A stretch of 64,000 nucleotides of DNA from Hyphomicrobium_A sp963745205. Its GTDB lineage: Bacteria; Pseudomonadota; Alphaproteobacteria; Rhizobiales; Hyphomicrobiaceae. The notes below the pieces were generated by a model that was given only the letters and a program-made list of their open reading frames with translations, was not told the origin of the DNA and searched no databases. The stretch covers positions 76,700-140,699 of the forward strand of contig CAVUWX010000021.1 in the NCBI GenBank assembly GCA_963745205.1, written 5' to 3'. Both the position numbers and the translations under genes were made by a program. Positions 22,044 to 31,137 of the stretch are shown piece by piece (the stretch's first letter is position 1; each line of letters starts with the position of its first letter).

Positions 22044-22986
22044 GCGGGCGCTTGTGCCGCGGATTTTTGCGCCCCGGCGGCACGCAGCCCTTCGACCACG
22101 CGACTTTGACCAGCCGCCCGAGCTCGCGGAAATCGTTCACGCGCGGCGAAGTTGCCCGCCATGCGAGCCCGACGCTGCGATGCGGCTCCGGCTCGACGAA
22201 GCGCGTGAGCCCGATCTCGCGCCCGCGCGCCTCCACGTTGAGGCACATCTCCGGTAGGAGCGTGATGCCGTAGCCTGCCGCCACCATCTCCACGATGGTC
22301 GACAGGCTCGAGACGCCGAACGTGTTGACGGTCGAGACCTGCTGCAGGTTGCAGTAGGTGAGCGCCTGGTCGCGCAGGCAGTGACCTTCCTCCAAGAGCA
22401 GCAGGCGCTCGTGCTCGACGAGGTCCTTGGTCGCCCGCACGCGCGCGCTCAGGCGCCGCGAACTCGGCAGCGCGAGCAGGAAGCGGTCGTCGAACAGCGG
22501 CAGCGTTTCGATCTCGGCGTGCACGATCGGCAGCGCCAGTAGCAGCACGTCGAGCTTGCCCTCGATGAGCTCGTGCGTCAGCGGCAGCGTCTGCGTCTCG
22601 CGCACGTGCAGCTCGAGGCTCGGATAGCCCTCGCGCAAGAGCGGCAGCAGTGGCGGCAGCATGTAGGGTGCGATCGATGGGATCACGCCCAGACGCAGCG
22701 AGCCCGAGAGGAGATCATTGGCGTGCTGGGCGAATTCGACCATCTCGCGCACGTCGCCGAGGATGCGTGCCGCCCGCTCGGCGACCTCTCGCCCTTTGTC
22801 CGACAGCAGCACGCCGGCGCGGGTGCGCTCGACGAGGATGAGGCCGAGCTGCTCCTCGAGCTCGTGAATCTGCATGGAAAGGGCCGGCTGCGTCACCGCG
22901 CAGGTCTCCGCCGCGCGGCCGAAATGCTGTTCGCGGGCCAACGCGTCGAAGTAGCGGAGCTGCTTGAGCGTTACATGTGGAGGCAT
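22024..22986 (-). CDS. oxyR: OxyR hydrogen peroxide-sensing LysR regulator
   Basis: LysR-type activator of 320 residues. The N-terminal winged HTH is at 5-65 (FGRAAETCAVTQPALSMQIH). The redox switch is intact: LLLEEGHCLRDQALTYC carries two cysteines spaced as Cys199/Cys208 of E. coli OxyR, which form a disulfide on peroxide exposure. No katG or ahpC is next to it, so its targets lie elsewhere. A candidate autoregulatory site sits just upstream. Confidence 0.93.
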   Translation of the reverse strand: MPPHVTLKQLRYFDALAREQHFGRAAETCAVTQPALSMQIHELEEQLGLILVERTRAGVLLSDKGREVAERAARILGDVREMVEFAQHANDLLSGSLRLGVIPSIAPYMLPPLLPLLREGYPSLELHVRETQTLPLTHELIEGKLDVLLLALPIVHAEIETLPLFDDRFLLALPSSRRLSARVRATKDLVEHERLLLLEEGHCLRDQALTYCNLQQVSTVNTFGVSSLSTIVEMVAAGYGITLLPEMCLNVEARGREIGLTRFVEPEPHRSVGLAWRATSPRVNDFRELGRLVKVAWSKGCVPPGRKNPRHKRPLTEQLS

Positions 22987-23012
22987 AAGAAACTCTGATC
23001 ACATGGGCAACA

Positions 23013-23031
23013 ATAAACGATTAGAACTTAT
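23013..23031. promoter_or_regulatory. LysR-type T-N11-A box upstream of oxyR
   Basis: ATAA, 11 bases, TTAT: an inverted repeat of the LysR box form, 27 bp upstream of the oxyR start. LysR regulators often repress their own promoter from such a site. It is a pattern match only. Confidence 0.4.
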
Positions 23032-23170
23032 GTCTCCCCTTGTCTACGCTTGAGCCACCGGCGAGGTCGGGCTAATCCCCTTATCTAGCCGTGGGCGCCT
23101 CGGCCGAGCGCCGAATCGGGCGGGGCGCCCTCCTATTCCCCCATTCAGCTCCTGTGCGTCTCGGCGCCAG

Positions 23171-23452
23171 TCACTCGGCGGCGATCATCGAGCCTTCCGG
23201 CTCCTCGGCAAGCATGCCCAGCGCGTGCATATAGACTTCGAGAATCGCATCCTCTTCGGTGCGCTCGGTGGCGCTCTTCTTGCGCAGCCGCACGATCTGG
23301 CGCAGCGCCTTGACGTCGAAGCCCAGCGCCTTCGCCTCGAGGAACTTGTCACGCAGGTCGCCGGTAAGCGCCTTCTTCTCTTCTTCCAAGTGTTCGATCT
23401 GCTCGACGAGCTGGCGCAATTGCTTTTGCGCCGAAGCCTGTAGCGTCGTCAT
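23171..23452 (-). CDS. gapR: GapR-like DUF2312 nucleoid-associated protein
   Basis: 93 residues of the DUF2312/UPF0335 family, whose Caulobacter member GapR binds overtwisted AT-rich DNA ahead of forks and polymerases. The long coiled coil (QLRQLVEQIEHLEEEKKAL) and the core GFDVKALRQIVRLRK are clear. The ATG at 23452 is chosen because the family starts there; the in-frame extension to 23560 is not conserved. It lies beside the amidohydrolase gene, 144 bp away on the same strand. Confidence 0.9.
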   Translation of the reverse strand: MTTLQASAQKQLRQLVEQIEHLEEEKKALTGDLRDKFLEAKALGFDVKALRQIVRLRKKSATERTEEDAILEVYMHALGMLAEEPEGSMIAAE

Positions 23453-23596
23453 CCTCGTCTCCCCGCTGCGATGGAACTTGCGGGCGACGCTAGCTGCGAG
23501 CGGCGGTGCCTTCAAGGCAAACCCCCAATCGATCCAGAGGTTTCTTAGAACGCTGATCACGCCCCCGATATCGCCGATTCCGCAAAAAGCGGGCGC

Positions 23597-24475
23597 TCAG
23601 GCGCTCTTGGCTGCGAGCGCGGTGAACGGCGGAGCCGCATCGGCGTCCGTGTGCGAGCCGAAATAGTGCACGCTATGCAGCCCGTCGCGAAGATCGGTGC
23701 GGGCGAGTATCGTCCTGGCGGCGGCGGCGATGCGCTGAGCCCAAGCCTTTTGCCCTTCCGCGCTGCCAATGAGATCCTGGCGCACCTCGATGATCGTGTG
23801 CGCGAGCCCGCGCCGCGTGCCGTGCTGCCACATGCAGTCGCCCGCGAGCTTGCCGTCGTAGGGCTCGTTCTCGCCGACGAGGATGCCGCGCTCGGCGCGC
23901 AACGCCTCGAGCATGGGCACGGCTAAGCGATGGTCGCGATCCCACAGGATCGCGGCGTCCCAGGGTCGCGGCACGCCTTTCCAGTTCTCGGTGAAGCTGT
24001 GGATCGACAGGAGCACGGGCGGCACGCCGGCCGACGTGCACGTCTCGATCATCTTGTCGATCGCGAGGTGGTAGGGCTCGTAGTAGACGCGCACGCGCTT
24101 TGCGCGCTCGGCCTCGTCGAGGTGGCGGTTCCCCGGCACGATGGCTCCGTCGGAAATGCGCATGATGAGGGTGGGGTCATCGAGGCCGCGGTTGACGTCG
24201 ATCAGCAACCGCGAAAATGTCGTCGAGATGGCCGGCACGTCCAGCGCCTGCGCGATGCCCTTCGTCACCGCGAGCGCGCCGATGTCGTAGGCGATGTGGC
24301 GCTCGAGCTCCTTGGGCTCGAGCCCCAGCGTCCCGTAGGCGGCGGGAATGGCGTTGACCGCGTGATCGCAGATGAGGATCAGACCGGCGTCGCTGCGACC
24401 GGGAATAATCTCGTAGCTGTCGGTGAGGTCGGCCGCGAGGAGGGCAACGGTCTCGCGCCGGGCGGCGTCTGGCAT
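23597..24475 (-). CDS. N-formylglutamate amidohydrolase family protein (1)
   Basis: 292 residues of the FGase family, zinc hydrolases acting on N-formylglutamate or related N-acyl amino acids. Motifs seen are LICDHAVNAIP (near residue 35), FSRLLIDVNRGLDDP, PVLLSIHSFTENW and TIIEVRQDLI. Histidine-pathway genes hutH/U/I are absent here, so the real substrate is uncertain. A second, divergent family member lies at 28694-29593. Confidence 0.85.
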   Translation of the reverse strand: MPDAARRETVALLAADLTDSYEIIPGRSDAGLILICDHAVNAIPAAYGTLGLEPKELERHIAYDIGALAVTKGIAQALDVPAISTTFSRLLIDVNRGLDDPTLIMRISDGAIVPGNRHLDEAERAKRVRVYYEPYHLAIDKMIETCTSAGVPPVLLSIHSFTENWKGVPRPWDAAILWDRDHRLAVPMLEALRAERGILVGENEPYDGKLAGDCMWQHGTRRGLAHTIIEVRQDLIGSAEGQKAWAQRIAAAARTILARTDLRDGLHSVHYFGSHTDADAAPPFTALAAKSA

Positions 24476-24899
24476 GGCTTCGAATATAGCTTTGCCGCTC
24501 CGCGAAAACCACCCGCGTCGGTGCGGCGCCTTGACGGGGTGGGGACAATTGCGCAAACCACGGCGAGCAGAATTTGGGGGACTTCTGATGGCCGTAACGA
24601 ACGCCGCACGGGCTGGCGAACGCCGGGACGCGGTGCGGCGCCCGCAGCCGGGAAGAGACCCGGCCCATCTTGTCCCCCGGCCCCTCACCAAGCCGATCTC
24701 AATGCCGCCAACTTCCTGGAAAACAACGGCCCTACCGGCTGCCCGCGGGGTGCCGGCAGCGCACTCCTGTTCGGCCGGCCCCAACCCATGTCGATAACGC
24801 CTCAATCGTTGTGGCGCGCCCGCAAGCCGGCGCTCGGCCACGAGCCAGTGAAGCCGCGGCAGTGCTCGCTACGCGCGACCGAGCCGCGGAGCTGATGGC
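24476..24899. other. divergent intergenic region without a clear gene
   Basis: About 420 bp between the leftward amidohydrolase and the rightward DUF1036 gene. It must hold promoters for both directions. Short open frames exist but show no family features. No strong hairpin was seen. Confidence 0.4.
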
Positions 24900-25370
24900 G
24901 TGGACCCAGAACGAGGAGACCGGCATTGGCGCGGCCTGGGGCAGCTTGCCTCTGCTGCAACTCTCGTGATGGCGACCCTAGTTACCGCAGGCAGCGCTCG
25001 CGCCGATCTCAAGCTCTGCAATTCCACCTCGAGCCGGATCGGCGTCGCCGTCGGCTATCGCGACCAGACGGGCTGGGCAACCGAGGGCTGGTGGAATATT
25101 GCCTCGCAAACCTGCGAGACCCTGCTAAAGGGTGCGGTTCCAAGCAGGTTCATCTATGTCCACGCCCTCGACTACGACCGCGGGGGCGAGTGGGCGGGGA
25201 AAAATTTCATGTGCACAGCCGACCGGTCGTTCGCGATCCGTGGTGTTCAGGACTGCCCTCAGCGCGGCTATAAGCGCACCGGATTCTTCGAGGTGGACAC
25301 CGGCGAGTCGCAGGAGTGGACCATCCGCCTCACCGATCCGGAGCAGGATCACGGGACGGTCGAGAAATGA
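24900..25370 (+). CDS. DUF1036 secreted protein
   Basis: 156 residues from a GTG. A signal peptide (LASAATLVMATLVTAGSARA) precedes a Cys-containing domain of the DUF1036 family: LKLCNSTSSRIGVAVGYRD, GWWNIASQTCETLL, YDRGGEWAGKNFMCT. The function is unknown. Its stop codon overlaps the ATG of pyk (ATGA), and this DUF1036-pyk pairing recurs in rhizobia as I recall. An ATG at 24969 would cut the signal peptide, so the longer form is preferred. Confidence 0.8.
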   Translation: MDPERGDRHWRGLGQLASAATLVMATLVTAGSARADLKLCNSTSSRIGVAVGYRDQTGWATEGWWNIASQTCETLLKGAVPSRFIYVHALDYDRGGEWAGKNFMCTADRSFAIRGVQDCPQRGYKRTGFFEVDTGESQEWTIRLTDPEQDHGTVEK

Positions 25371-26813
25371 GGCGCAACAGAAGGGTCAAGGTGGTTGCGA
25401 CCTTGGGCCCCGCGTCGTCTGCAACGGAGATGATCGAACGCCTGTTTCTCGCCGGCGTCGACGTGTTCCGCATCAACATGAGCCACTCCTCGCACGAGAC
25501 GGCGCGGGCGCTGCAGAATTCCGTCCGCTGGGTCGCGAAACGCCACCGCCACCCGATCGGTCTGCTCGCCGACCTGCAAGGCCCCAAGTTCCGCATCGGC
25601 GAATTCCACGGCGGCCGCGTGTTCGTCAACGACGGCTCCATCTTCCGCTTCGAGCGCGACGAGAAGCCGGGTACCAACGATAGCGTGTTCCTTCCACATC
25701 CGCAGATCTTCGCCGCGGTTGCGCCCGGACACGCGCTGCTGCTCGACGACGGCAAGATCCGCATGCGCGTGATCGAGACGACGGCCAACAGCATCGCGGC
25801 CGAGGTGCTGGTCGGGGGCGCGCTCTCGAGCCGCAAGGGCATCAGCCTGCCCGACACCTTGCTGCCGGTCGGCCCGCTCACGACCAAGGACCGCGCGGAC
25901 CTCGCACACCTCTTGAAGATCGGCGTCGACTGGATCGCGCTGTCGTTCCTGCAGCGTGGAGCCGACGTGCACGGCGTGCGCAAGCTCGTCGGCGACCGCG
26001 CGGCGATCCTCGCCAAGATCGAGAAGCCCTCCGCCGTCGCCGACCTCGACGCCATCATCGGCGCCTCCGACGGCATCATGGTCGCGCGCGGCGACCTCGG
26101 CGTGGAGATCCCGGTCGAACGCGTGCCGGGCCTGCAGAAGAAGATCACGCGCAAGGCGCGCGCAGCCGGCAAACCGGTGGTGGTCGCGACGCAGATGCTC
26201 GAAAGCATGATCTCCTCGCCGGTGCCCACGCGCGCGGAGGTGTCGGACGTCGCTACCGCGGTGTTCGACGGCGCCGACGCGGTGATGCTGTCGGCGGAAG
26301 TCGGCGATCGGCCAGTTCCCGCTGGAGGTGATTCAGATGGTGGATCGCATCGCAATCGAGGTCGAGGCCGATCCGAGCTACGACGCTATCCTGCACGCGA
26401 CGACGACGCCGCCGCAGCCGACCGGTGCCGACGCCATTGCGGCAGCGGCGCACGCCATCGCCGATACGGTCAAACTGTCGGCAATCGTTTGCTACACGGC
26501 GACCGGCTCGACTGCCCTGCGCGTGACGCGCGAACGGCCGGGCCTGCCCATCATCGGGCTCACGCCCGTCGAGGCGACGGCGCGGCGGCTGTCGCTCGCT
26601 TGGGGCGTCCAATCGGTGATGACAGCCGACCCGGCAAATCTGACCGACATGGTGAGCAAGGCCTGCCGCATCGCGTTCGAGGAAGGCTTCGTGAAGCCGC
26701 GCGACGGCATCCTCATCACCGCGGGCATACCGCTCGGCTCGCCGGGCGCAACCAACATGATCCGCATCGCGTTCGTGGACGAGAACGGCGCGCCGACGGC
26801 CGAGGTGCACTGA
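25367..26813 (+). CDS. pyk: pyruvate kinase, broken by a one-base insertion
   Basis: Final glycolytic enzyme, making ATP and pyruvate from phosphoenolpyruvate; about 481 residues when repaired. The first frame covers the start MRRNRRVKVVATLGPASS, FRINMSHSSHETA, the active-site segment ILAKIEKPSAVADLD and GIMVARGDLGVEIP. At about 26300 an extra G turns the expected SAESAIGQFPLEVIQ into another frame; the rest (VDRIAIEVEADPSY to VDENGAPTAEVH) continues one frame over to the stop at 26813. Both parts are well conserved. Confidence 0.92.
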
Positions 26814-26841
26814 TAGCGCCGCTTACGCGCAATCCGATATT

Positions 26842-27645
26842 TCAGATCCCCTGCCCCTCGACCTCGACCGAGAGCGCGCTCGCGGCCTCCTTCGCGCCGG
26901 CTGAATAGGGATTGATGCGCAGGAGCTGCTGGTAAGCACGCAGCGCGCTCTTCTTCTGGCCGCTGTCGCGCAGGATGCGGGCAAGCCCGTCGAGCGCCTT
27001 GTAGTGATTGGGATCGAGCGCGAGCGCGCGCCGCAAATCGCCCACGGCGTGCTCAACGTCATTCTGCATATAGTAGACGAAGGCGCGGCGGTTCCAGCCT
27101 TCCGCATAGTCGGGCGCGAGCTCGACGACGGCGTCGAACATCTTCATCGCAAGGTCGTTGCGCTGCTCGTTGACCGCTTGCAGGCCGCGGCGCATGAGCA
27201 CGCCGATGGTATCGCTGCCGGAGTGCAGCCACAGGCCCTCGATCGTCTTCGAAATCTCGGCTGCCTGATCGGCGTCGGGCGCTTGCGCGAGATGCGCGTA
27301 CAGCTCAGCCAGCATCGCATCTTTGTCTTTGGGGACATCTTGCGCCGCTTTGCCTTTTTCACCGGCCGCCGGCGGCGGCGGGGTGCCCGGAGCATCGGGG
27401 CCCGGAGAGGCTTGCTCGGGCGGGGCCTGCTCGGAAGCGTCCTCGTCGGCTTGGGGATTGGGAGATCGCGGCTGGGAAGCCTGCGGATCGGCCGGCACGG
27501 GACCCGTGATGATGCCGGGATCGGCCCCGTTGCCGACCGGCGGAGGCACAGGGGCATCCTGCGCCGCTGCGCCCGAAATCAGGAGGCCGGCGAGGAGGAA
27601 AGCTGCGGCAGTTGCGATTGCGTGGGGAGCGTGCTCGTTGCGCAT
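26842..27645 (-). CDS. TPR-repeat periplasmic protein
   Basis: About 267 residues from the ATG at 27645: a signal peptide (AIATAAAFLLAGLLISGAAA), a Pro/Ala/Gly-rich acidic linker, then three or so tetratricopeptide repeats (for example AEGWNRRAFVYYMQNDVEHA, then NHYKALDGLARILRDSGQKK). TPRs mediate protein contacts; no partner is visible. Its 3' end converges on pyk. Confidence 0.82.
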   Translation of the reverse strand: MRNEHAPHAIATAAAFLLAGLLISGAAAQDAPVPPPVGNGADPGIITGPVPADPQASQPRSPNPQADEDASEQAPPEQASPGPDAPGTPPPPAAGEKGKAAQDVPKDKDAMLAELYAHLAQAPDADQAAEISKTIEGLWLHSGSDTIGVLMRRGLQAVNEQRNDLAMKMFDAVVELAPDYAEGWNRRAFVYYMQNDVEHAVGDLRRALALDPNHYKALDGLARILRDSGQKKSALRAYQQLLRINPYSAGAKEAASALSVEVEGQGI

Positions 27646-27707
27646 CCCCAAAACATAGGATGGCGGGGGCGGAGCGTCAAAGCTGGCCAATCGACGGGCG
27701 CTTCGGC

Positions 27708-27833
27708 TCAGCCCTGGCGCGCCTTGAAGCGCTTTTGCACCTTGTTGATGACATAGAGCCGCCCTTTCCGGCGCACCAGGCGATTGGCGCGGTGGCGTGC
27801 GCGCAGCGACTTCAGCGAATTTCTGACTTTCAT
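27708..27833 (-). CDS. rpmJ: 50S ribosomal protein L36
   Basis: A 41-residue basic protein, MKVRNSLKSLRARHRANRLV then RRKGRLYVINKVQKRFKARQG. It matches L36 of the zinc-free type: the three Cys and one His that bind zinc in the C+ form are missing. This form is normal in alphaproteobacteria. It lies directly downstream of tRNA-Val on the same strand. Confidence 0.93.
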   Translation of the reverse strand: MKVRNSLKSLRARHRANRLVRRKGRLYVINKVQKRFKARQG

Positions 27834-27858
27834 CTCAGCACCGATGGCCTGCTAATTA

Positions 27859-27933
<75 letters not shown>

Positions 27934-27986
27934 CCTGAAGGGCGTGGTTCTAGAGGCTCATCCGCGCTCCGGTCAACCGTCTTGTT

Positions 27987-28374
27987 TCAGGCGGCGAGCA
28001 GGCGGTCGACCTCGCGGACCAAATCCTTGAGATGGAAGGGCTTCGACAGGACTCGCGCGTCCTTCGGGGCAGCGATGTCGTTGTTCAGGATTACGGCGGC
28101 AAATCCCGTGATGAACATGATCTTCAGGTCGGGGTCGAGCTCGCTCGCGCGGCGGGCGAGCTCGATGCCGTCCATCTTCGGCATGACGATGTCGGTCAAG
28201 CAGCAGCGTGAAGGGCTCGGTCTTGAGGCGCTCGTAGGCCTCCTCGCCGTTGGCGAAGGCGATGACGTCGTATCCGGCCTTTTCGAGCGCGCGCACAAGG
28301 AAGCCGCGCATGAACTCGTCGTCCTCGGCCAGCAGAATGCGGATCACGGTCACACGGGAGGGCTTAGCGGTCAT
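27987..28374 (-). CDS. cpdR: CpdR response regulator, broken by a one-base insertion
   Basis: Single-domain receiver that steers ClpXP proteolysis in the alphaproteobacterial cell cycle; about 129 residues when repaired. The first frame gives IRILLAEDDEFMRGFLVRAL then GYDVIAFANGEEAYERL. An extra T near 28198 shifts the frame; the second frame supplies TDIVMPKMDGIELARRASEL, with the phospho-acceptor Asp, then IMFITGFAAVILN and VLSKPFHLKDLV. The ILLAEDD start and FITGFAAV are CpdR hallmarks. GTG at 28347 is an alternative start. Confidence 0.88.
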
Positions 28375-28693
28375 ACGCGGATACTCTGCACACGTGTTGC
28401 TTTGGTCGGAGATCCCTTCGCCACGACTGTGGTATCGGCATGGTAAACGGAGGGTGAAGTCACCCGCTCCCGGCGCCGGACAATTGGGAATTGTCCACGA
28501 GTGAGGTCTGCAACATGCCGCTGTTCCCGTGGACATATTGGGGGCAGGTTGGCACAGTGAGCAAGAGGCCACGTGTTGAGGCGCATTGTCCCTGGGGTCT
28601 CCTCAAAATCGTGGTCAACAACGATCTGGCTTTTCACCGCCGGCCCATCGGCGAACCGCAATCGAAGTCCATCACCGAGAGCCTGCAAGAAGC
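28375..28693. other. divergent promoter region between cpdR and the second amidohydrolase
   Basis: About 320 bp without a recognisable gene. It lies between start codons of opposite genes and so must hold both promoters. No clear operator was seen. Confidence 0.4.
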
Positions 28694-29593
28694 ATGCCTC
28701 TGCGCGACCGCCCCTCGATCCCACCGGAGCTGATCCCAGGCTTCGACGTCGCCCTGCCCAAGCCGCAAATCGCGCCATTCGTGCTGTGCTCGCCGCATTC
28801 GGGCCGCGTCTATCCGCAGGCGTTCCTCGCGCTGTCCCGCCTGAGCCCGCATTCGTTGCGCAAATCCGAGGATTGCTACGTCGACGACTTATTCCTGCCG
28901 GTTGCGAATGAGGGCGCCCCGCTGATCGCGGCCCGTTTCCCGCGCGCCTATCTCGATGTGAACCGCGAGCCCTACGAGTTCGACCCCGAGCTGTTCACCG
29001 AGAACCTGCCCGACTACGCCAACACGCAGTCGGTGCGCGTTGCCGGCGGTCTCGGCACAATCGCGCGCATCGTCGCCGACGGGGAGGAGATTTATCGATC
29101 GAAGCTACCCTTGTCATCGGGTATCGATCGCGTGGAGCAACTCTACATTCCCTTCCACGCCGCACTGACCGAGCTGTGCGAGGCGACGCGCGCGCGCTTC
29201 GGGTACGCCATCCTCATCGACTGCCATTCGATGCCGTCGGCCTCCATGGCTCCGGCAGGCGGCCCGCGGCCCGACATCGTACTCGGCGACCGCTTCGGCG
29301 CATCCGCCGATTGCAAGATCAGCCGCTTCCTCAAGGACGCCCTGGCGGCGCTCGGATACGAGGTGCAGATGAACCGCCCGTACGCGGGCGGCTACATAAC
29401 CGAGCACTACGGACGCCCAACGCGCGACATGCACGCGGTACAGATCGAGATCAACCGCGGGCTCTATCTCAACGAGCAGACGCTGCGGCCGACTGCGGGC
29501 TTCGCCGAGCTGCAGCGCGACCTGCAGAGCCTCGCCGGCCCGCTGTTCAACGAGCTCCCGGCCCTGCTGCAAAGGCGCGCCGCAGCGGAATGA
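28694..29593 (+). CDS. N-formylglutamate amidohydrolase family protein (2)
   Basis: 299 residues, same superfamily as the protein at 23597 but a different branch. Motifs are FVLCSPHSGRVYP, RFPRAYLDVNREPYEFDPE, AILIDCHSMPSASM and MHAVQIEINRGLYLNE. The His/Glu/Asp residues in these probably bind zinc. It is divergent from cpdR, an arrangement I recall from Sinorhizobium (cpdR1 locus). The start at 28694 precedes MPLRDRPSIPPELIPGFD. Confidence 0.87.
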   Translation: MPLRDRPSIPPELIPGFDVALPKPQIAPFVLCSPHSGRVYPQAFLALSRLSPHSLRKSEDCYVDDLFLPVANEGAPLIAARFPRAYLDVNREPYEFDPELFTENLPDYANTQSVRVAGGLGTIARIVADGEEIYRSKLPLSSGIDRVEQLYIPFHAALTELCEATRARFGYAILIDCHSMPSASMAPAGGPRPDIVLGDRFGASADCKISRFLKDALAALGYEVQMNRPYAGGYITEHYGRPTRDMHAVQIEINRGLYLNEQTLRPTAGFAELQRDLQSLAGPLFNELPALLQRRAAAE

Positions 29594-29751
29594 GAAGACT
29601 TCGATCTTTCAACCGGCAAGCGTCATCGGCTCGCCCAGTTTGCCGAGCTATGCGGATAAGTTATGCTGCGCCGCGACAGTGAGCCCCGCTTTCATACCGC
29701 GAACTGCATCGGCGCGCCGCTGCGCGAGAGCGCCCGCGTTCGGCTTAGACA

Positions 29752-29830
29752 AAGAAAAAGGGCCGTTCGGGTCACGAACGGCCCAAGTCTAGGGAGGAAA
29801 CGCCCAAGGAGGGCTACGACAACACGAGCC
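29752..29830 (-). ncRNA. mmgR/suhB-like trans-acting sRNA, copy A
   Basis: Read leftward: a small GCCC/GGGC hairpin, the single-stranded GTTTCCTCCCTAGACTT, then a 10-bp GGGCCGTTCG/CGAACGGCCC terminator stem with TTTTT. This is the layout of the suhB/mmgR (alpha-r8) family as I remember it. The locus between an N-formylglutamate amidohydrolase and hisN also fits. The 5' end is a guess. No strong promoter was seen for this copy. Confidence 0.65.
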
Positions 29831-29957
29831 AGGCCCGCGATGTCGCATTGCAAAACTATGGGTGCATTGCAGCATTTTCAAATGCAAATTTTGCAGAGCT
29901 GTGTTTACAGAAACGAAGAGCTCGGCGATGGCCGCATTTGAGGCCGACGTCCCCGCA

Positions 29958-30053
29958 CGAAAAAAGGCCGTTCGTTCGCCGAACGGCCCAAGTCTAGGGA
30001 GGAAACGCCCAAAGTGGGCTGCGGTGGGCGGTAAGTTCGTCATCCCACCGCGC
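29958..30053 (-). ncRNA. mmgR/suhB-like trans-acting sRNA, copy B
   Basis: Second tandem copy, upstream of copy A in the same orientation. It shares the GCCC/GGGC hairpin, the identical GTTTCCTCCCTAGACTT segment, and a terminator (GGCCGTTCG/CGAACGGCC followed by TTTTTT). It also has an 8-bp 5' hairpin (GCGGTGGG/CCCACCGC). The 5' end is placed about 7 bases after a candidate -10 box. Confidence 0.7.
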
Positions 30054-30059
30054 GTTCAA

Positions 30060-30088
30060 CATATGAGCCTGTTCGCTCACAACAGCAA
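30060..30088 (-). promoter_or_regulatory. candidate sigma-70 promoter of sRNA copy B
   Basis: On the minus strand, TTGCTG (30088-30083), a 17-base spacer, and CATATG (30065-30060). With the preceding C it reads CTTGCT, close to the CTTGAC -35 box typical of rhizobial housekeeping promoters. The predicted start falls just before the 5' hairpin. Confidence 0.5.
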
Positions 30089-30266
30089 GTTAACGGGGCG
30101 CGTCACCGTGCAAAGCCGGGGACGTGTAGCGTAGCGGCCACATATGGCGTCGATTTTATCACGTAAGGCAATGAATTATATCAATCGTGATCAGTCGACA
30201 TGTCGGATTCATCTCGGTGCATGTTGGTATTTACTGGCCACATCAACGTAACAGGGTAGCGATACT

Positions 30267-31073
30267 GTGACGAACCGCGGCGCCCCGGGCTTCAAGACCC
30301 TGCTCGACTTCGCGCACGCCCTCGCCGACATCTCCGGCTCGATCATCCGCCCCTATTTCCGCAAGCCGCTCGCAGTCGCGAACAAGGCCGGGAAGGGCGC
30401 ATTCGATCCCGTCACCGAGGCCGACCACGCGGCGGAGCGCGCGATGCGCCAGGCGCTGGCCGAGCGCTGGCCGGCGCACGGGCTCATCGGCGAGGAGCTC
30501 GGCTCCGCCGGCGAAGGTTCCCGCTTCCGCTGGGTGCTCGACCCCATCGACGGCACGCGCGCGTTCATCATGGGCTCGCCCCTTTGGGGGACGCTCATCG
30601 GTCTTCTCGACGGGGAGAAGGCCGTGCTGGGCCTCATGGACCAACCGTTCACGGGCGAGCGGTTCTGGTCGGGGGCGACGGCGGCGCACTTTCGCAACGG
30701 CTCCGGCAAGCCGAGCCGCTTGCGGACACGCCCCTGCGCGCGCCTCGCCGAAGCCACGCTCACCTCCACCCATCCCGACCTCTTCGCGAAGGGCCGCGAG
30801 GCGGACGCCTTCGCGCGCCTCGCCGCGCGCGTGCGCATGACCCGCTACGGCGGCGATTGCTATGGCTATTGCCTGCTCGCCGCCGGCTTCGTCGATCTCG
30901 TGGTCGAGGCAGGCTTGAAGGCGCACGACGTCGTGGGGCTCATCCCGATCATCGAGCGGGCGGGCGGCCGCATAACCACCTGGGAGGGCGGGCCCGCAAT
31001 CGCCGGCGGCCGCATCATTGCCGCTGGCGACCCACGCATGCACGAGCAGGCTCTGGCGGTTCTGACGAAGTGA
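30267..31073 (+). CDS. hisN: histidinol-phosphatase (inositol monophosphatase family)
   Basis: 268 residues, GTG start. The IMPase fold motifs are present: metal-binding DPVTEADHAAE, LIGEELG, WVLDPIDGTRAFIMG, and the C-terminal EAGLKAHDVVGLIPIIERAG, which is the (W/L)D-type metal site (here AHD). The sequence is closest to the HisN branch that dephosphorylates histidinol phosphate in alphaproteobacteria rather than to SuhB. It sits downstream of the sRNA pair, on the opposite strand. Confidence 0.85.
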   Translation: MTNRGAPGFKTLLDFAHALADISGSIIRPYFRKPLAVANKAGKGAFDPVTEADHAAERAMRQALAERWPAHGLIGEELGSAGEGSRFRWVLDPIDGTRAFIMGSPLWGTLIGLLDGEKAVLGLMDQPFTGERFWSGATAAHFRNGSGKPSRLRTRPCARLAEATLTSTHPDLFAKGREADAFARLAARVRMTRYGGDCYGYCLLAAGFVDLVVEAGLKAHDVVGLIPIIERAGGRITTWEGGPAIAGGRIIAAGDPRMHEQALAVLTK

Positions 31074-31103
31074 GCGCCCGCTGACGCGCTTTCACGCGAC
31101 TTT

Positions 31104-31137
31104 CACTCAGGCGACCTTGGCACTCAGGCGACCTTGG
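31104..31137. repeat. 17-bp exact tandem duplication at a gene's 3' end
   Basis: Two adjacent identical 17-bp units (31104-31120 and 31121-31137). The unit at 31121 contains the stop codon of the lysophospholipase-like gene; the other lies just beyond it, so the protein is unchanged. Confidence 0.9.
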
